64,000 nucleotides of DNA from Tigheibacillus halophilus (GCF_042683165.1 NZ_JBHUIZ010000014.1:124001-188000), one strand, 5' to 3'; shown: positions 26,461 through 34,774, numbered from the stretch's first letter. Notes: generated by a model from the sequence alone, not told the origin. Numbers and translations are program-made.

Positions 26461-26668
26461 AGAGGTTAAAACTTAAGTAAATACGTACATCGCAGCTTAT
26501 GTATTTATTTTACGATGTAATCCTCAAAATATCAATGGAAAAGAATGCTATTTAAAAATCTTTTTCCGGCTGCTGCATTTCATCTTGCAGAGCCCATTTT
26601 ACCAATTGGGGTATCATGGATTTTGTAATTGAATATAGTGACATTGACTAAGGCTTAGGAGGAAAGCA
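26461..26668. other. Intergenic stretch before the CotF-like gene
   Basis: AT-rich sequence with one weak inverted repeat (TACATCG with CGATGTA, around 26488-26518). I see no convincing sporulation-sigma promoter or ORF. The region from queT to this gene is about 700 bases and otherwise holds only the two terminators and the insertion-element remnant. Confidence 0.45.
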
Positions 26669-27181
26669 ATGAGTGAATCACGTAAAAGAAGACCTGATCA
26701 TCTTGCATGGCATGAAACATTGGAGATACACGAGCTTGTCGCCATGCAGTCCACAGCATTGATGAAAATGAAAAACTTCACACCCGAGATAAAGGATAAA
26801 GAACTGAAAAAAATTTATCAACAAGGGATGAAAACGCTAGGGAATCATTTGGAAACCCTGATGAAATTTTATTCTATGGCACCTAGAGAAGACGATAATC
26901 CAGAATGTTTCCGTGAAATCGGCAATAGTTTTTATGCTGCAGAAGCGCTCTCATTCTCTAAAGCAGCAGTAAAAGCATATGCCAATGCCATCACCGAAAC
27001 AGCAACCGCCACACTTCGCCAGACGCTTGTCAGCCAAATGCAAAGCTGTATCAAAATGCATGCTGACATTTTCGAATACATGTATCAAAATGGCCTATAT
27101 CCAGCATACGATTTACACAAGCTTTTAGAACATGACATGAAAAACGCACAACAAGCATTGGAAATGAGAATGGAAAACTAA
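26669..27181 (+). CDS. Spore coat protein, CotF family
   Basis: A 170-residue helical protein matching the CotF/ferritin-like coat domain: WHETLEIHELVAMQSTALMK near the N-terminus, a middle helix with YQQGMKTLGNHLETLMKFY, and the C-terminal YMYQNGLYPAYDLHKLLEHD, where the YPAY turn is typical of the family. It has no transmembrane segment. AGGAGG lies 6 bases before the ATG. It is probably made in the mother cell and deposited on the spore coat, but no sporulation promoter was recognised. Confidence 0.85.
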   Translation: MSESRKRRPDHLAWHETLEIHELVAMQSTALMKMKNFTPEIKDKELKKIYQQGMKTLGNHLETLMKFYSMAPREDDNPECFREIGNSFYAAEALSFSKAAVKAYANAITETATATLRQTLVSQMQSCIKMHADIFEYMYQNGLYPAYDLHKLLEHDMKNAQQALEMRMEN

Positions 27182-27187
27182 AATGAT

Positions 27188-27212
27188 ACCCCGGCTATAC
27201 GAAAGCTGGGGT
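27188..27212 (+). terminator. Possible terminator after the CotF-like gene
   Basis: ACCCCGGCT (27188-27196) pairs with AGCTGGGGT (27204-27212) with one mismatch, followed by only three T. It overlaps the 3' end of the opposing GNAT fragment. Confidence 0.5.
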
Positions 27213-27587
27213 TTGAAAATACCCGTTTCTAGCCTTCATGATAGTATTTGTTTCCCATAAAGAAGTTTGCAGCGGACTTCCTTTTAGCTGCCTCAACTTC
27301 TGTAGCAGTTTTTTCCTCCCCTCGAACTGTTCGTATATTGGATCTGTCCATATCCGAATATACGTACAAGTTGGATGAAAACTGTTTTTCCAAGCGATAG
27401 CCAGACCAGCCGGAGACCCATTAATATATGCTATATAGGAAGCTTGTAAGTTAGGACTTGTTAGCACACTGCGCAATAAATCTTGTTCATCAGCTATAAC
27501 AGGAAAAAGTTGCTCAAGCGTTTGGATATCTTCTATTTGACAATCTTTAATCGTTACGCTTATTTCTGCTCCCCTTCTCCCCCGCAT
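27195..27587 (-). CDS. Truncated GNAT-like acetyltransferase
   Basis: A 130-residue product with the first part of a GNAT fold (VTIKDCQIEDIQTLEQLFPV, YINGSPAGLAIAWKN) and the later segment SLWETNTIMK, then a short unrelated tail ending FQTPAFV. Full-length relatives normally continue with a longer C-terminal half, so this gene looks truncated at its 3' end, where it meets the convergent CotF-like gene. The start at 27587 is chosen for GGAGTG 8 bases upstream; an ATG at 27623 overlaps the stop of the preceding gene. Activity is doubtful. Confidence 0.55.
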   Translation of the reverse strand: MRGRRGAEISVTIKDCQIEDIQTLEQLFPVIADEQDLLRSVLTSPNLQASYIAYINGSPAGLAIAWKNSFHPTCTYIRIWTDPIYEQFEGRKKLLQKLRQLKGSPLQTSLWETNTIMKARNGYFQTPAFV

Positions 27588-27622
27588 TGTTATCCACTCC
27601 ATTAGGGCAATCATTTCCCGCA

Positions 27623-28444
27623 TTATATATGGCCGGTTATATTTTTCTTACCATTTTTTTGCATATTTTTGAAATGATCATTCACCTTTGAACTTATTTC
27701 CTCCAGCATATAAGTTGCAAGCCGTTTTAACTCGTTTCGTTCCTCCCGATTATATTCATATATTAAACCATGCTCATATGCATGCAGACATTTATGGAAA
27801 ATATGGCTGTTATCCAATAAATACGGTTGCTGTAACGCCCAATCGCCTGCTTCCTTTTTGGAAAGAACAGACCTATTTCGCAAATAACATAAAACACGGC
27901 ATAAATTCAATATATAATACACTGGATTATTGTCCATTTCTTTAACTGCATCTTTCACATCATGCACAATTGATCGTATATAATATTCATCAGGAACTGA
28001 CGGGAACACCTGGCAGATCTCCCCACCAGCCAGACATTTCCCTCTTTTACGGGTCATAACAATATGTGCGGCCAGATCCGGATCCACGTCATTCGCACAG
28101 GAATAACTGGGATCCAATATGTATTGTTCTTTATGTATCTTGGAATAATGCAGTACAAAAGGGGTTGGATAACTGAAATGGTCCAGATCTGCCTTTAACA
28201 AGATGCTCCACTCGGTTTGTTTTTGCGGATCCTTTTCTTCCAGTTCCAGAACAACAGTGATCAGCTTTCGTTTTACTACTAAACTTAGCGGATTTGAAAC
28301 AATGATAAGTATATCTATATCGCTAGTACCCTCCCGATAACATCCCATCGACGCGGAACCATGTAGGTAAATGCCTACAAGATTCTCCTTTAAAATGGAA
28401 CTAACATTTGCAGTAAATTTCTCCAAAAATAATAGCAGCTCCAT
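27623..28444 (-). CDS. Nucleotidyltransferase, aminoglycoside adenylyltransferase-like (AadA/ANT superfamily)
   Basis: A 273-residue protein with the nucleotidyltransferase motif HGSASMGCYREGTSDIDILI (residues ~28-47), whose two aspartates bind the metal and ATP, and a C-terminal helical domain like the DUF4111 region of streptomycin/spectinomycin adenylyltransferases (YYILNLCRVLCYLR, SKKEAGDWAL). Whether it modifies an antibiotic cannot be told from the sequence; many chromosomal homologues have no known substrate. The start at 28444 has GAGGT 7 bases upstream, and an ATG three codons earlier is too close to it. Confidence 0.8.
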   Translation of the reverse strand: MELLLFLEKFTANVSSILKENLVGIYLHGSASMGCYREGTSDIDILIIVSNPLSLVVKRKLITVVLELEEKDPQKQTEWSILLKADLDHFSYPTPFVLHYSKIHKEQYILDPSYSCANDVDPDLAAHIVMTRKRGKCLAGGEICQVFPSVPDEYYIRSIVHDVKDAVKEMDNNPVYYILNLCRVLCYLRNRSVLSKKEAGDWALQQPYLLDNSHIFHKCLHAYEHGLIYEYNREERNELKRLATYMLEEISSKVNDHFKNMQKNGKKNITGHI

Positions 28445-28473
28445 TTCATCCACCTCTGCTTTTTTTCCTTACC

Positions 28474-28569
28474 CTAGATATCATTCAGTATCCATTCTCT
28501 AAATTTCGGGAAAGACAGCGTAAAAGACTTGATTTCTTCAAAGGATTTCCAGGCGATTTCAGGTGCCAT
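28474..28569 (-). pseudogene. C-terminal fragment resembling a NUDIX hydrolase (31 codons)
   Basis: The 31-codon ORF encodes MAPEIAWKSFEEIKSFTLS then FPKFREWILNDI. The WKSFEEIKSFTLSFPKFREW pattern looks like the tail of MutT/NUDIX proteins. No NUDIX box is present because the upstream sequence is the HAD gene, whose stop codon overlaps this ATG. It is more likely the residue of a deletion than a working gene. Confidence 0.35.
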
Positions 28570-29113
28570 CCTCCATTTTCTGCCTATCCAATAACCATGC
28601 TGCAGCTTCTTTAAAATTCGATGCAATATGGTCCAACGTCACAGCAGCCCATTCACCTACATATTCTCTTTGCAGGTATCCAGTTAATGCTTCCCTGCCA
28701 GCCCCTGTCTGGATAAGGATCTTTCTGCATCCCGCTCTCTGCGCTGCTAGCATATCAGTCCATCTGTCACCAACAACTACACAACGCTTTAAAGAAAAAT
28801 TGTTTTCTTCAGCAGCTTGCAATAACATACCTGTACCCGGTTTACGGCACTGGCATCCTTCTTCGTTCGTATGGGGGCAGAGATAGACTTTATCAAAGCC
28901 AAACCTGCATAATTCTTCATTATACTGTTCTTTTTTCACTTCCCCTTTGCTGATACCAGGCTGATTCGTAAATGAGCAAACAGTTATACCTGCTTCTTTG
29001 ATACGCTGGATCGTCTGCTTCACGTAAGAAAAAAGTCTGAATTCATCTGGATATAAAACTCCTTTTCCACCGCCGATCGTACCATCCCGATCTACAAATA
29101 CCGCCTCAATCAT
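28559..29113 (-). CDS. HAD-IIIA family hydrolase (GmhB/HisB-N-like phosphatase)
   Basis: A predicted cytoplasmic phosphatase of the HAD superfamily. The 184-residue protein has the catalytic DRDGT loop (VFVDRDGTIGG), a zinc-binding loop CPHTNEEGCQCRKPGTG as in heptose-bisphosphate phosphatase GmhB, and the acidic motif VVGDRWTDM. The physiological substrate is unknown. The ATG at 29113 overlaps the end of the GNAT gene upstream, with AAGGG 8 bases before it, so the two are probably co-translated. Confidence 0.82.
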   Translation of the reverse strand: MIEAVFVDRDGTIGGGKGVLYPDEFRLFSYVKQTIQRIKEAGITVCSFTNQPGISKGEVKKEQYNEELCRFGFDKVYLCPHTNEEGCQCRKPGTGMLLQAAEENNFSLKRCVVVGDRWTDMLAAQRAGCRKILIQTGAGREALTGYLQREYVGEWAAVTLDHIASNFKEAAAWLLDRQKMEDGT

Positions 29114-29633
29114 TTTTGAACCCTTGTAATTCACGCAGATTTTCCCATCCGAAAGCTACTTCACTCAGACTTTTTCCGCCTATCTGAATTGTTGTTGAAT
29201 CGACATATTTGCCGCCCATTTCCTGATAAAAAGATTTGGATTGGTTTTCCTCCAGTACCCACACCAACATAGAATGAAAGCCAGCATCAACCAGCTGATC
29301 CATCACACGAGCCGTCAGCTTTCTGCCAATATTCATTCTTTGAAAGTCTTTCAATATGTAGATAGCATACAGTTCCCCTCTATATGTTGGATATTCCCCG
29401 CTTCTTTCCTTGCCCCCTCCAGCAAATCCTACTATCCCTTTTTGCTTGTCTTCTGCGACAAACACCTTTCGCTGGCTAACATTTCCTTGCCAGTTTTTCA
29501 AGCGTGATTCATATGTCAGCGTCTTGAATAAAAATTCATCCGGTACAATCCCTTTGTATGTCGTGCGCCAGCTATCCACATGCACTTTAGCAATTCCAGC
29601 TGCATCATTTTCCTCTGCCAATCTTATAATCAT
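29106..29633 (-). CDS. GNAT family N-acetyltransferase
   Basis: A 175-residue acetyl-CoA-dependent transferase with an N-terminal MIIRLAEENDAAGIAKVHVDSW segment and the acetyl-CoA-binding region LYAIYILKDFQRMNIGRKL (~residues 88-106), then ARVMDQLVDAGF and FYQEMGGKYV. The acceptor substrate is unknown. AGGAGG lies before the ATG. It overlaps the HAD gene by 8 bases and follows the frameshifted cupin by 10 bases, forming a likely operon from the promoter at 30070. Confidence 0.88.
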   Translation of the reverse strand: MIIRLAEENDAAGIAKVHVDSWRTTYKGIVPDEFLFKTLTYESRLKNWQGNVSQRKVFVAEDKQKGIVGFAGGGKERSGEYPTYRGELYAIYILKDFQRMNIGRKLTARVMDQLVDAGFHSMLVWVLEENQSKSFYQEMGGKYVDSTTIQIGGKSLSEVAFGWENLRELQGFKND

Positions 29634-29643
29634 TCAATTCCTC

Positions 29644-30008
29644 CTATCTCCATTGCTCTTCTACCATATAACTTGCCGGGTCCAATTCTTTTCCTTCGAT
29701 AACAATGGCTGTCATTCCATATTCTGAATATGTTTCATGCCCCTCTCCCTGCACCCAAAAAACTGCCGTACCGCTGCCGACTTGCTGTCCAACATCAGTT
29801 TCCCCCCCTTTACTATTGCTTGGCCTTCCATAATCAACATGAGCTGAGATACCGTCGCATCGTGATAGCCTATCACACCTTGCGCATCTAAATACATACA
29901 ATTTATCTGAACACTTGTGGTTGAAAGCAATACCCGAGAGATCACAAATTCGGAACCATATTGACTGATTTTTTTTCCGTTGGCTTTTTTGAACTGAAAT
30001 ATTCGCAA
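29644..30008 (-). pseudogene. Cupin-domain protein, frameshifted at a G7 tract
   Basis: Two overlapping reading frames together give one cupin of about 121 residues. The first frame (TTG start at 30008, GGGAG upstream) reads to QLMLIMEGQAIVKGG and the other continues ETDVGQQVGSGTAVFWVQGEGHETYSEYG to EEQWR. They meet at seven G residues (29818-29812 on the minus strand); eight would restore one frame. As written, the first frame ends out of register at 29712. It may be a real loss, a slippery-tract variant, or a sequencing error. The function of the intact protein is unknown. Confidence 0.7.
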
Positions 30009-30041
30009 TCCATCAACTCCCTTAATCTCTCATAATCAGTT

Positions 30042-30070
30042 ATTATAAACAAGAGTTTGGAAAGTGCCAA
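30042..30070 (-). promoter_or_regulatory. Sigma-A promoter of the cupin-GNAT-HAD series
   Basis: On the minus strand TTGGCA (30070-30065) and a consensus TATAAT (30047-30042) are separated by 17 bases, 34 bases before the cupin start. Confidence 0.65.
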
Positions 30071-30145
30071 TATAACGTGATGCGGAGAGTCTGACACTCA
30101 AAATATCAGCCACGCAATAAATATTTGCACCATACTTCCTGCACC

Positions 30146-30520
30146 TCAACATGTACAAACCATCAACACATTGCCATCCGGATCAGAAAAATTGAACCAG
30201 GCAAATTTTTTTCCTATCCGCTCAATTTCCCGAACAATTTTCACATTCTTTTGTTGTAAAAATTCATAGGCTTCATCAATATCAGCAGCCAAAAAATTTG
30301 CAATCGGGTTCGGGCTCGGTTGATGTGTGAACTGGTCATCAAAAGTGTGATCATCCAATGTCAATCCGGTCCCTCCTTTCATTGGTACATTGTGTACCGG
30401 GGATACGACCGTATCCAAATCAACATGAAGGCCAAATATCTCACTGTACCATTTTACCGATTTTTTCAGATCCCGCACATGGATAAATACTGCTGGTATT
30501 TGGTTACTAACTGGTCTCAT
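30146..30520 (-). CDS. VOC (glyoxalase/bleomycin resistance) family protein
   Basis: A 124-residue single-domain protein of the vicinal oxygen chelate fold: FIHVRDLKKSVKWYSEIFG at the start, LDDHTFDD in the middle, and AWFNFSDPDGNVLMVC at the end. Such proteins bind a metal and act as lyases, dioxygenases or drug-binding proteins; which applies here cannot be said. GAGG lies 5 bases before the ATG. It precedes the promoter of the cupin operon and follows the SIMPL gene, with no close coupling. Confidence 0.85.
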   Translation of the reverse strand: MRPVSNQIPAVFIHVRDLKKSVKWYSEIFGLHVDLDTVVSPVHNVPMKGGTGLTLDDHTFDDQFTHQPSPNPIANFLAADIDEAYEFLQQKNVKIVREIERIGKKFAWFNFSDPDGNVLMVCTC

Positions 30521-30570
30521 AAATTCCTCGCCCCCACTATGAACTGCGTCTAATTTGCTAAAATCTTCTA

Positions 30571-31218
30571 TTAATATTGAAACTGCACATTGACCTCTGC
30601 CGCTATTACAATTTTTCCTGGCTCAATTGGTGTCGTATTTTTGTTAGCTAATGCAAAAGCTTGTCCATGCATTTGCGGCGGCTCATTAGTTATTTCATCT
30701 ATTTTAACAGGATAAGGAGCCAGACGAAGCTGCATCTTTTCCGCTATTGCCAAAGATTTAGATACTGCGTCTTCCAATGCCATGATTAATGCTTGCTTGT
30801 AGAAATAGGCTTGATTATCAATAGAAAAACGAATTTCTGAAATACGATTGGCGCCATTGTTTATTGCTGTATCAACAATCTCTCCAGCAGCTTCTATATC
30901 GTTAGACGAAATGGTCAGTTCATTACTGACTGCAAAGCCCCGAAATACCTGCTTTTCCTCCACATAGTCATATATAGGATAAACCGTGAAAACTGTAGTC
31001 TGTATATCAGGTTGTCCAACACCGTGCTTCAACAAGGCGTGGATCACTTTCTCCATGTTTTGTGCGTTTTCTTGCTGTGCTTGCCCTAACGATAATTCTT
31101 CCGTATAAACCTCCAAACTGACAATAACAGTATCAGGCTCTACTGCGATTTTTGCCTTGCCATTTACCTGGATACTCTTTGCCCGGTCCTTTTGAAAATT
31201 TAAGTAGGCCTCTTGCAT
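30571..31218 (-). CDS. SIMPL (DUF541) domain protein
   Basis: A 215-residue protein of the SIMPL family (DUF541, YggE-like), whose members have been tied to envelope or oxidative stress but lack a defined activity. Visible landmarks are IQVNGKAKIAVEPDTVIVSL, YDYVEEKQVFRGFAVSNELTI and ALEDAVSKSLAIAEKM. There is no signal peptide, so it is predicted cytoplasmic, unlike many YggE proteins. GAGGTGG precedes the ATG. Confidence 0.85.
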   Translation of the reverse strand: MQEAYLNFQKDRAKSIQVNGKAKIAVEPDTVIVSLEVYTEELSLGQAQQENAQNMEKVIHALLKHGVGQPDIQTTVFTVYPIYDYVEEKQVFRGFAVSNELTISSNDIEAAGEIVDTAINNGANRISEIRFSIDNQAYFYKQALIMALEDAVSKSLAIAEKMQLRLAPYPVKIDEITNEPPQMHGQAFALANKNTTPIEPGKIVIAAEVNVQFQY

Positions 31219-31611
31219 TCTGTTTCCACCTCTCCCGCGAGCATTTCACGTTTTCTAATATACTATGCGGGAAATGCGAGTCTCATGAACGTACGGTACG
31301 CAACATCATCTCCATGAACCTGCTTGTTCAATAACTGGGCATGTCCCGGCCCTGTGCAGGTTTTAGGAACCGCTTTAGAATACATTTCATCTAGCATGAA
31401 TAGCCAGACTTACCCCACCCCCAATTCGCCCATGTTTTTTTAATATTTTCATTATTTTAGCTGGGTAAAGTTAATTTGTCAAATATATGTCAAATCTTAT
31501 TTATTCCTTTTTTTTATGAAAATAGTGCTTAATTCCTTCTATCATTTCGTTTATACTAGATATAAGAACTTATTTTACGAAGTGATTGCATACATACATA
31601 GGAGTGTAAAA
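31219..31611. other. Gene-free stretch between the SIMPL and transglycosylase genes
   Basis: About 390 bases with divergent genes on either side. TTTATACT (around 31550-31557) could be a -10 element for the transglycosylase, though no good -35 is seen. Two TGTCAAATnT copies (31477-31498) form a short direct repeat. I see no ORF or clear RNA structure. Confidence 0.5.
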
Positions 31612-32229
31612 ATGGAACTCAGGCAACTGCAGCAATTCATTCAGCAACAAACTTTTCCAATGAACGCATCCCAGGGAAATTCGCTTTCAAGCTATTCTCC
31701 TTTTATCGATTTAGCGTTTAAACAATTACTTCAGGAAAAGATAGATGCGGCGCAACACCAAACGGTTCAAATGAACGAGCAAACTTCTCCATACCGGCCG
31801 GTGAACATACCGGAAGCACCTGCATCGGCACCGCTTAGGAGTATGGAATTTACAGGTAATTTCGATTCACAAATTAATGAAATTGCCAGCCAATTCGGTA
31901 TCGACCCCAAGCTGATTCAAGCTGTCATCAAACAGGAATCCAATTTTAACCCGGATGCAAGAAGCGGTGCTGGAGCGATGGGACTGATGCAATTGATGCC
32001 CGCTACAGCCAGCGGGCTGGGTGTGGCAAATCCATATGACCCTGTCCAAAATATAACTGGCGGAACGAAATATTTAAAAAATATGCTGGAAAAATATAGC
32101 GGCAATATTGAACTCGCTCTCGCTGCTTATAATGCGGGACCAGGGAATGTAGATAAATATAATGGCATCCCTCCCTTTGCTGAAACGCAAAGTTATGTTA
32201 AAAATGTCATGAATAGCTATCTGGCATAA
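31612..32229 (+). CDS. Lytic transglycosylase (SLT domain)
   Basis: It cleaves peptidoglycan between MurNAc and GlcNAc. The 205-residue protein has an N-terminal low-complexity segment (~1-85) and a C-terminal SLT domain (~90-205) with catalytic glutamate in IKQESNFNP, then GAMGLMQLMPATA, LALAAYNAGPGNV and YVKNVM. No signal peptide is seen with the start at 31612 (GGAGTG upstream), as for related Bacillus YjbJ-like proteins, so export may be non-classical. A hairpin terminator follows. The role could be wall remodelling or spore germination. Confidence 0.88.
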   Translation: MELRQLQQFIQQQTFPMNASQGNSLSSYSPFIDLAFKQLLQEKIDAAQHQTVQMNEQTSPYRPVNIPEAPASAPLRSMEFTGNFDSQINEIASQFGIDPKLIQAVIKQESNFNPDARSGAGAMGLMQLMPATASGLGVANPYDPVQNITGGTKYLKNMLEKYSGNIELALAAYNAGPGNVDKYNGIPPFAETQSYVKNVMNSYLA

Positions 32230-32233
32230 GATG

Positions 32234-32263
32234 AAGCCACCATCCAAAATCAGATGGTGGCTT
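32234..32263 (+). terminator. Terminator between the transglycosylase and M42 peptidase genes
   Basis: An 11-bp perfect stem (32234-32244 with 32253-32263) followed by GTCTTTT on the plus strand. The two genes converge on it. Confidence 0.8.
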
Positions 32264-32268
32264 GTCTT

Positions 32269-33354
32269 TTAATCAAACGTAATTTTGTTTACTGTTTCAC
32301 GGTCTAGCTTCTTAATAACTGAAACAATTAGTTTCACCGCATTTTCAAAATCATCACGGTGCAGTATTCCTGCATGGGAATGAATATAGCGTGTTGCAAT
32401 CGTGATAGACAATGCAGGTACCCCGTTTGCAGTTAAATGAATGGAACCCGAATCAGTTCCGCCGCCAGGAATAGATGCAAATTGATACGGAATGTTTTGT
32501 TCTTCCGCAGTCCCAACGACCAACTCACGTAAACCTTTATGGGATATCATGGAAGCATCGTACAGAATCAGTTGCGGACCATCCCCAAGCTTGCTGTCAG
32601 CTTCATGATCTGATATGCCCGGTGTATCCCCTGCTATGCCGACATCCACTCCGAATGCAATATCCGGCTCAATCAAATGAGCGGAAGTTTTTGCACCGCG
32701 AAGTCCGACTTCTTCCTGAATGGTACCAACCCCGTATACTATGTTCGGATGTGATTCATTTTTAAGGCTTTTCAGTACTTCGATGGCAATTGCGCAGCCG
32801 ATACGATTATCCCACGCTTTAGCAAGCAGCAGCTTTTCGTTTTTGAGGGGGGTGAATTCAAAATAAGGTACGACTGAATCACCTGGTCTGACCCCGAAAG
32901 AAACTGCTTCCTCTTTACTGCCTGCACCGATATCAATAAACATATCTTTGATATCAATTGGTTTTTTCCGAGCTTCAGCGGAAAGTACGTGTGGCGGTTT
33001 GGAGCCAATAACGCCAGTAACTTCTCCTTTAGTTGTCAGAATGGTAACTCGCTGCGCAAGCATGACTTGGCTCCACCATCCCCCGATCGTTTGAAAAGAG
33101 AGGAATCCTTTCTCATCTATCCTGGTCACCATAAATCCGACCTCATCCAAATGGCCGGCAACCATGACTTTCGGTCCGTTCTCAGCGCCAGTTTTTTTAG
33201 CAACCAGACTGCCGAGGTTATCTGTATACAATTCATCCGCATAGTCCTTGATATAGCGTGACATCACATCTCTAGCTTCTCTTTCGTTGCCAGAAACAGC
33301 CTTAGCGTCGGTCAAGTCTTTCAGCATTTCCAATGTTTCGTCCAATTTAGACAT
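32269..33354 (-). CDS. ysdC: M42 family metallopeptidase (YsdC-like aminopeptidase)
   Basis: A di-zinc aminopeptidase of the M42/glucanase-like family that degrades cytoplasmic peptides. The 361-residue protein shows metal ligands in AGHLDEVGFMV (~residue 68), AWDNRIG (~180), QEEVGLRG, FGVDVGIAGD and the final histidine in RYIHSHAG. AGGAGG lies before the ATG. ysdC occupies the comparable place near rplT in B. subtilis, although here yjzC and dut lie between it and ysdB. Confidence 0.93.
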   Translation of the reverse strand: MSKLDETLEMLKDLTDAKAVSGNEREARDVMSRYIKDYADELYTDNLGSLVAKKTGAENGPKVMVAGHLDEVGFMVTRIDEKGFLSFQTIGGWWSQVMLAQRVTILTTKGEVTGVIGSKPPHVLSAEARKKPIDIKDMFIDIGAGSKEEAVSFGVRPGDSVVPYFEFTPLKNEKLLLAKAWDNRIGCAIAIEVLKSLKNESHPNIVYGVGTIQEEVGLRGAKTSAHLIEPDIAFGVDVGIAGDTPGISDHEADSKLGDGPQLILYDASMISHKGLRELVVGTAEEQNIPYQFASIPGGGTDSGSIHLTANGVPALSITIATRYIHSHAGILHRDDFENAVKLIVSVIKKLDRETVNKITFD

Positions 33355-33562
33355 ATGTATGAGACCCTCCTTTAAAGTGAGAAAAGTTAAAGTTCCTTTT
33401 CACATTCTATTATAATGGAATTCAAATAAAAGCGTTAATGACATGTTCTCCTTCTCTTGTATGTAACATTACATGTTTATATGATACACACTATTCTTTT
33501 GTATGCTGTCAGCTTCAAATAGCCATACTACATGTAGAATCATTACCAAAGGAGTGTTGGAT

Positions 33563-33742
33563 ATGGGTGAATTTACGCATTACCGCTTTGGTCAAAAAGT
33601 ACCTAATAATGGCGTTTATAGAGAGATTGGTGAAACAGGCAGCAACGTGAAAAATCCAAAAATGATCCGATTGCGTGCAGGTGATAGATTCCCGCAGAAT
33701 TCCAATCATGACCGCGTTTGGGCATATGAAAAAAACGAATGA
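33563..33742 (+). CDS. yjzC: YjzC family small protein
   Basis: A 59-residue soluble protein of unknown function with the family pattern FGQKVPNNGVYREIGETGS, VKNPKMIRLRAGDRFPQ and HDRVWAYEK. GGAGTG lies 6 bases before the ATG at 33563; a longer in-frame reading is unlikely. It is a single-gene unit with its own terminator shared with dut. Confidence 0.88.
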   Translation: MGEFTHYRFGQKVPNNGVYREIGETGSNVKNPKMIRLRAGDRFPQNSNHDRVWAYEKNE

Positions 33743-33746
33743 TTCC

Positions 33747-33781
33747 TTAAAACACGCTAACATTTTGTCAGCGTGTTTTAA
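33747..33781. terminator. Bidirectional terminator between yjzC and dut
   Basis: A 12-bp perfect inverted repeat (33747-33758 with 33770-33781) with A and T tracts on each side; the two genes converge on it. Confidence 0.88.
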
Positions 33782-33784
33782 ATG

Positions 33785-34219
33785 TCATTTCCCAGAGGAA
33801 CCGAATCCGCCTTCGCCTCTTGCCGAATCGGATAATATATCTGTCTGCTCCAGTTTGACACGAAGTACGGGGGCGACGACCATTTGCGCGATTCTCATAT
33901 GTTTCTCCACAATAAATTCGTTCTTCCCATGGTTAATCAATATGATCTTGACTTCTCCGCGATAACCCTCGTCAATTGTACCAGGACTGTTCAACACAGT
34001 GACGGCATGTCTAAGTGCCAGACCGCTTCGAGGCCGGATCTGGGCTTCTGTTCCTTCAGGCAATTCCACCTGCAGTCCAGTTCGAATCAATGCGGATTCC
34101 CCGGCAGGGATCATTTTGTTTTCAATCGCGTACACGTCAAAACCAGCATCGCCCTCATTGGCCTGGTATGGCAGCAATGCATCTTCATGTATTAATTTCA
34201 CTTTCAAGGGGTAAAGCAT
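33785..34219 (-). CDS. dut: dUTP diphosphatase (deoxyuridine triphosphatase)
   Basis: It hydrolyses dUTP to dUMP, keeping uracil out of DNA and supplying thymidylate synthesis. The 144-residue trimeric-type enzyme shows all five motifs: DAGFDVYA, RPRSGLAL, GTIDEGYRGE, RIAQMVV and the P-loop-like GEGGFGSSG. The ATG at 34219 is taken, with GGAGG 11 bases upstream; the long N-terminal extension of the open frame has no similarity and overlaps the ysdB promoter. It is divergent from ysdB. Confidence 0.93.
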   Translation of the reverse strand: MLYPLKVKLIHEDALLPYQANEGDAGFDVYAIENKMIPAGESALIRTGLQVELPEGTEAQIRPRSGLALRHAVTVLNSPGTIDEGYRGEVKIILINHGKNEFIVEKHMRIAQMVVAPVLRVKLEQTDILSDSARGEGGFGSSGK

Positions 34220-34288
34220 GGTAGATTCATCCTCCTGGTAAATTATTTCAAAGCCAGTGTAAATTGTACCATTTAATCGGGAAAATAG

Positions 34289-34317
34289 TGAAACCCTAGC
34301 TGATACTGTTTCGTATA
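34289..34317 (+). promoter_or_regulatory. SigW-type promoter of ysdB
   Basis: TGAAAC (34289-34294), 17 bases, then CGTATA (34312-34317) matches the Bacillus SigW consensus. It lies 35 bases upstream of a YsdB homologue, and ysdB is a known SigW regulon member in B. subtilis. Confidence 0.75.
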
Positions 34318-34352
34318 GAGATACTAATACGATTCGTGGGAGACGGTTGACA

Positions 34353-34736
34353 ATGTTTGTTTTAGTTCTTTTCCGCATACTCATTTTAATTTCTTTCGTA
34401 CTGCTCATATTCACCCTGGTGAAATACCTTCGCAATCCACAAAGACGATTGCATGCCGCAAAAAATTCTGATGCTTTTTTCTTTATGGACGATCGTCACA
34501 ATAGCCAGAAGAATTTTCATGTGGTATATCAGGGGGCCTGTTTTGAGGGTGAGAAATATCTAGGCACGACGGAAGATGCTTTTGAAGTAGTCAATATCAG
34601 CGTGACCATCTCAAATCCGATGGAACTGAGTGGTATGACACGTGAAGATCTCTATTTTATTGAAAAGGAAATATTGATACGCTATCCACACGCTAAAATT
34701 GAATGGAAACATCCTATTGATCAACTCTTCAGCTAG
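34353..34736 (+). CDS. ysdB: YsdB-like membrane-anchored protein
   Basis: A 127-residue protein with one N-terminal transmembrane helix (~residues 1-25) and a small soluble domain with FFFMDDRHNSQKNF, YQGACFEGEKYLGTTEDAF and LYFIEKEILIRYPHAKIEW. It resembles B. subtilis YsdB; its molecular role is unknown, but SigW control suggests envelope stress. The ATG at 34353 is chosen; a TTG two codons earlier is possible. A strong terminator follows. Confidence 0.82.
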   Translation: MFVLVLFRILILISFVLLIFTLVKYLRNPQRRLHAAKNSDAFFFMDDRHNSQKNFHVVYQGACFEGEKYLGTTEDAFEVVNISVTISNPMELSGMTREDLYFIEKEILIRYPHAKIEWKHPIDQLFS

Positions 34737-34774
34737 AAAAAAACTGCTCACACAAAATAATGAGCAGTTTTTTT
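34737..34774 (+). terminator. Terminator of ysdB
   Basis: A stem (34737-34750 with 34761-34774) ends in seven T residues, immediately after the stop codon. Confidence 0.9.

Noticed and set aside
34220..34435. 72-residue N-terminal extension of dUTPase
   Set aside because: It has no family similarity, and the start at 34219 gives a normal-length enzyme.
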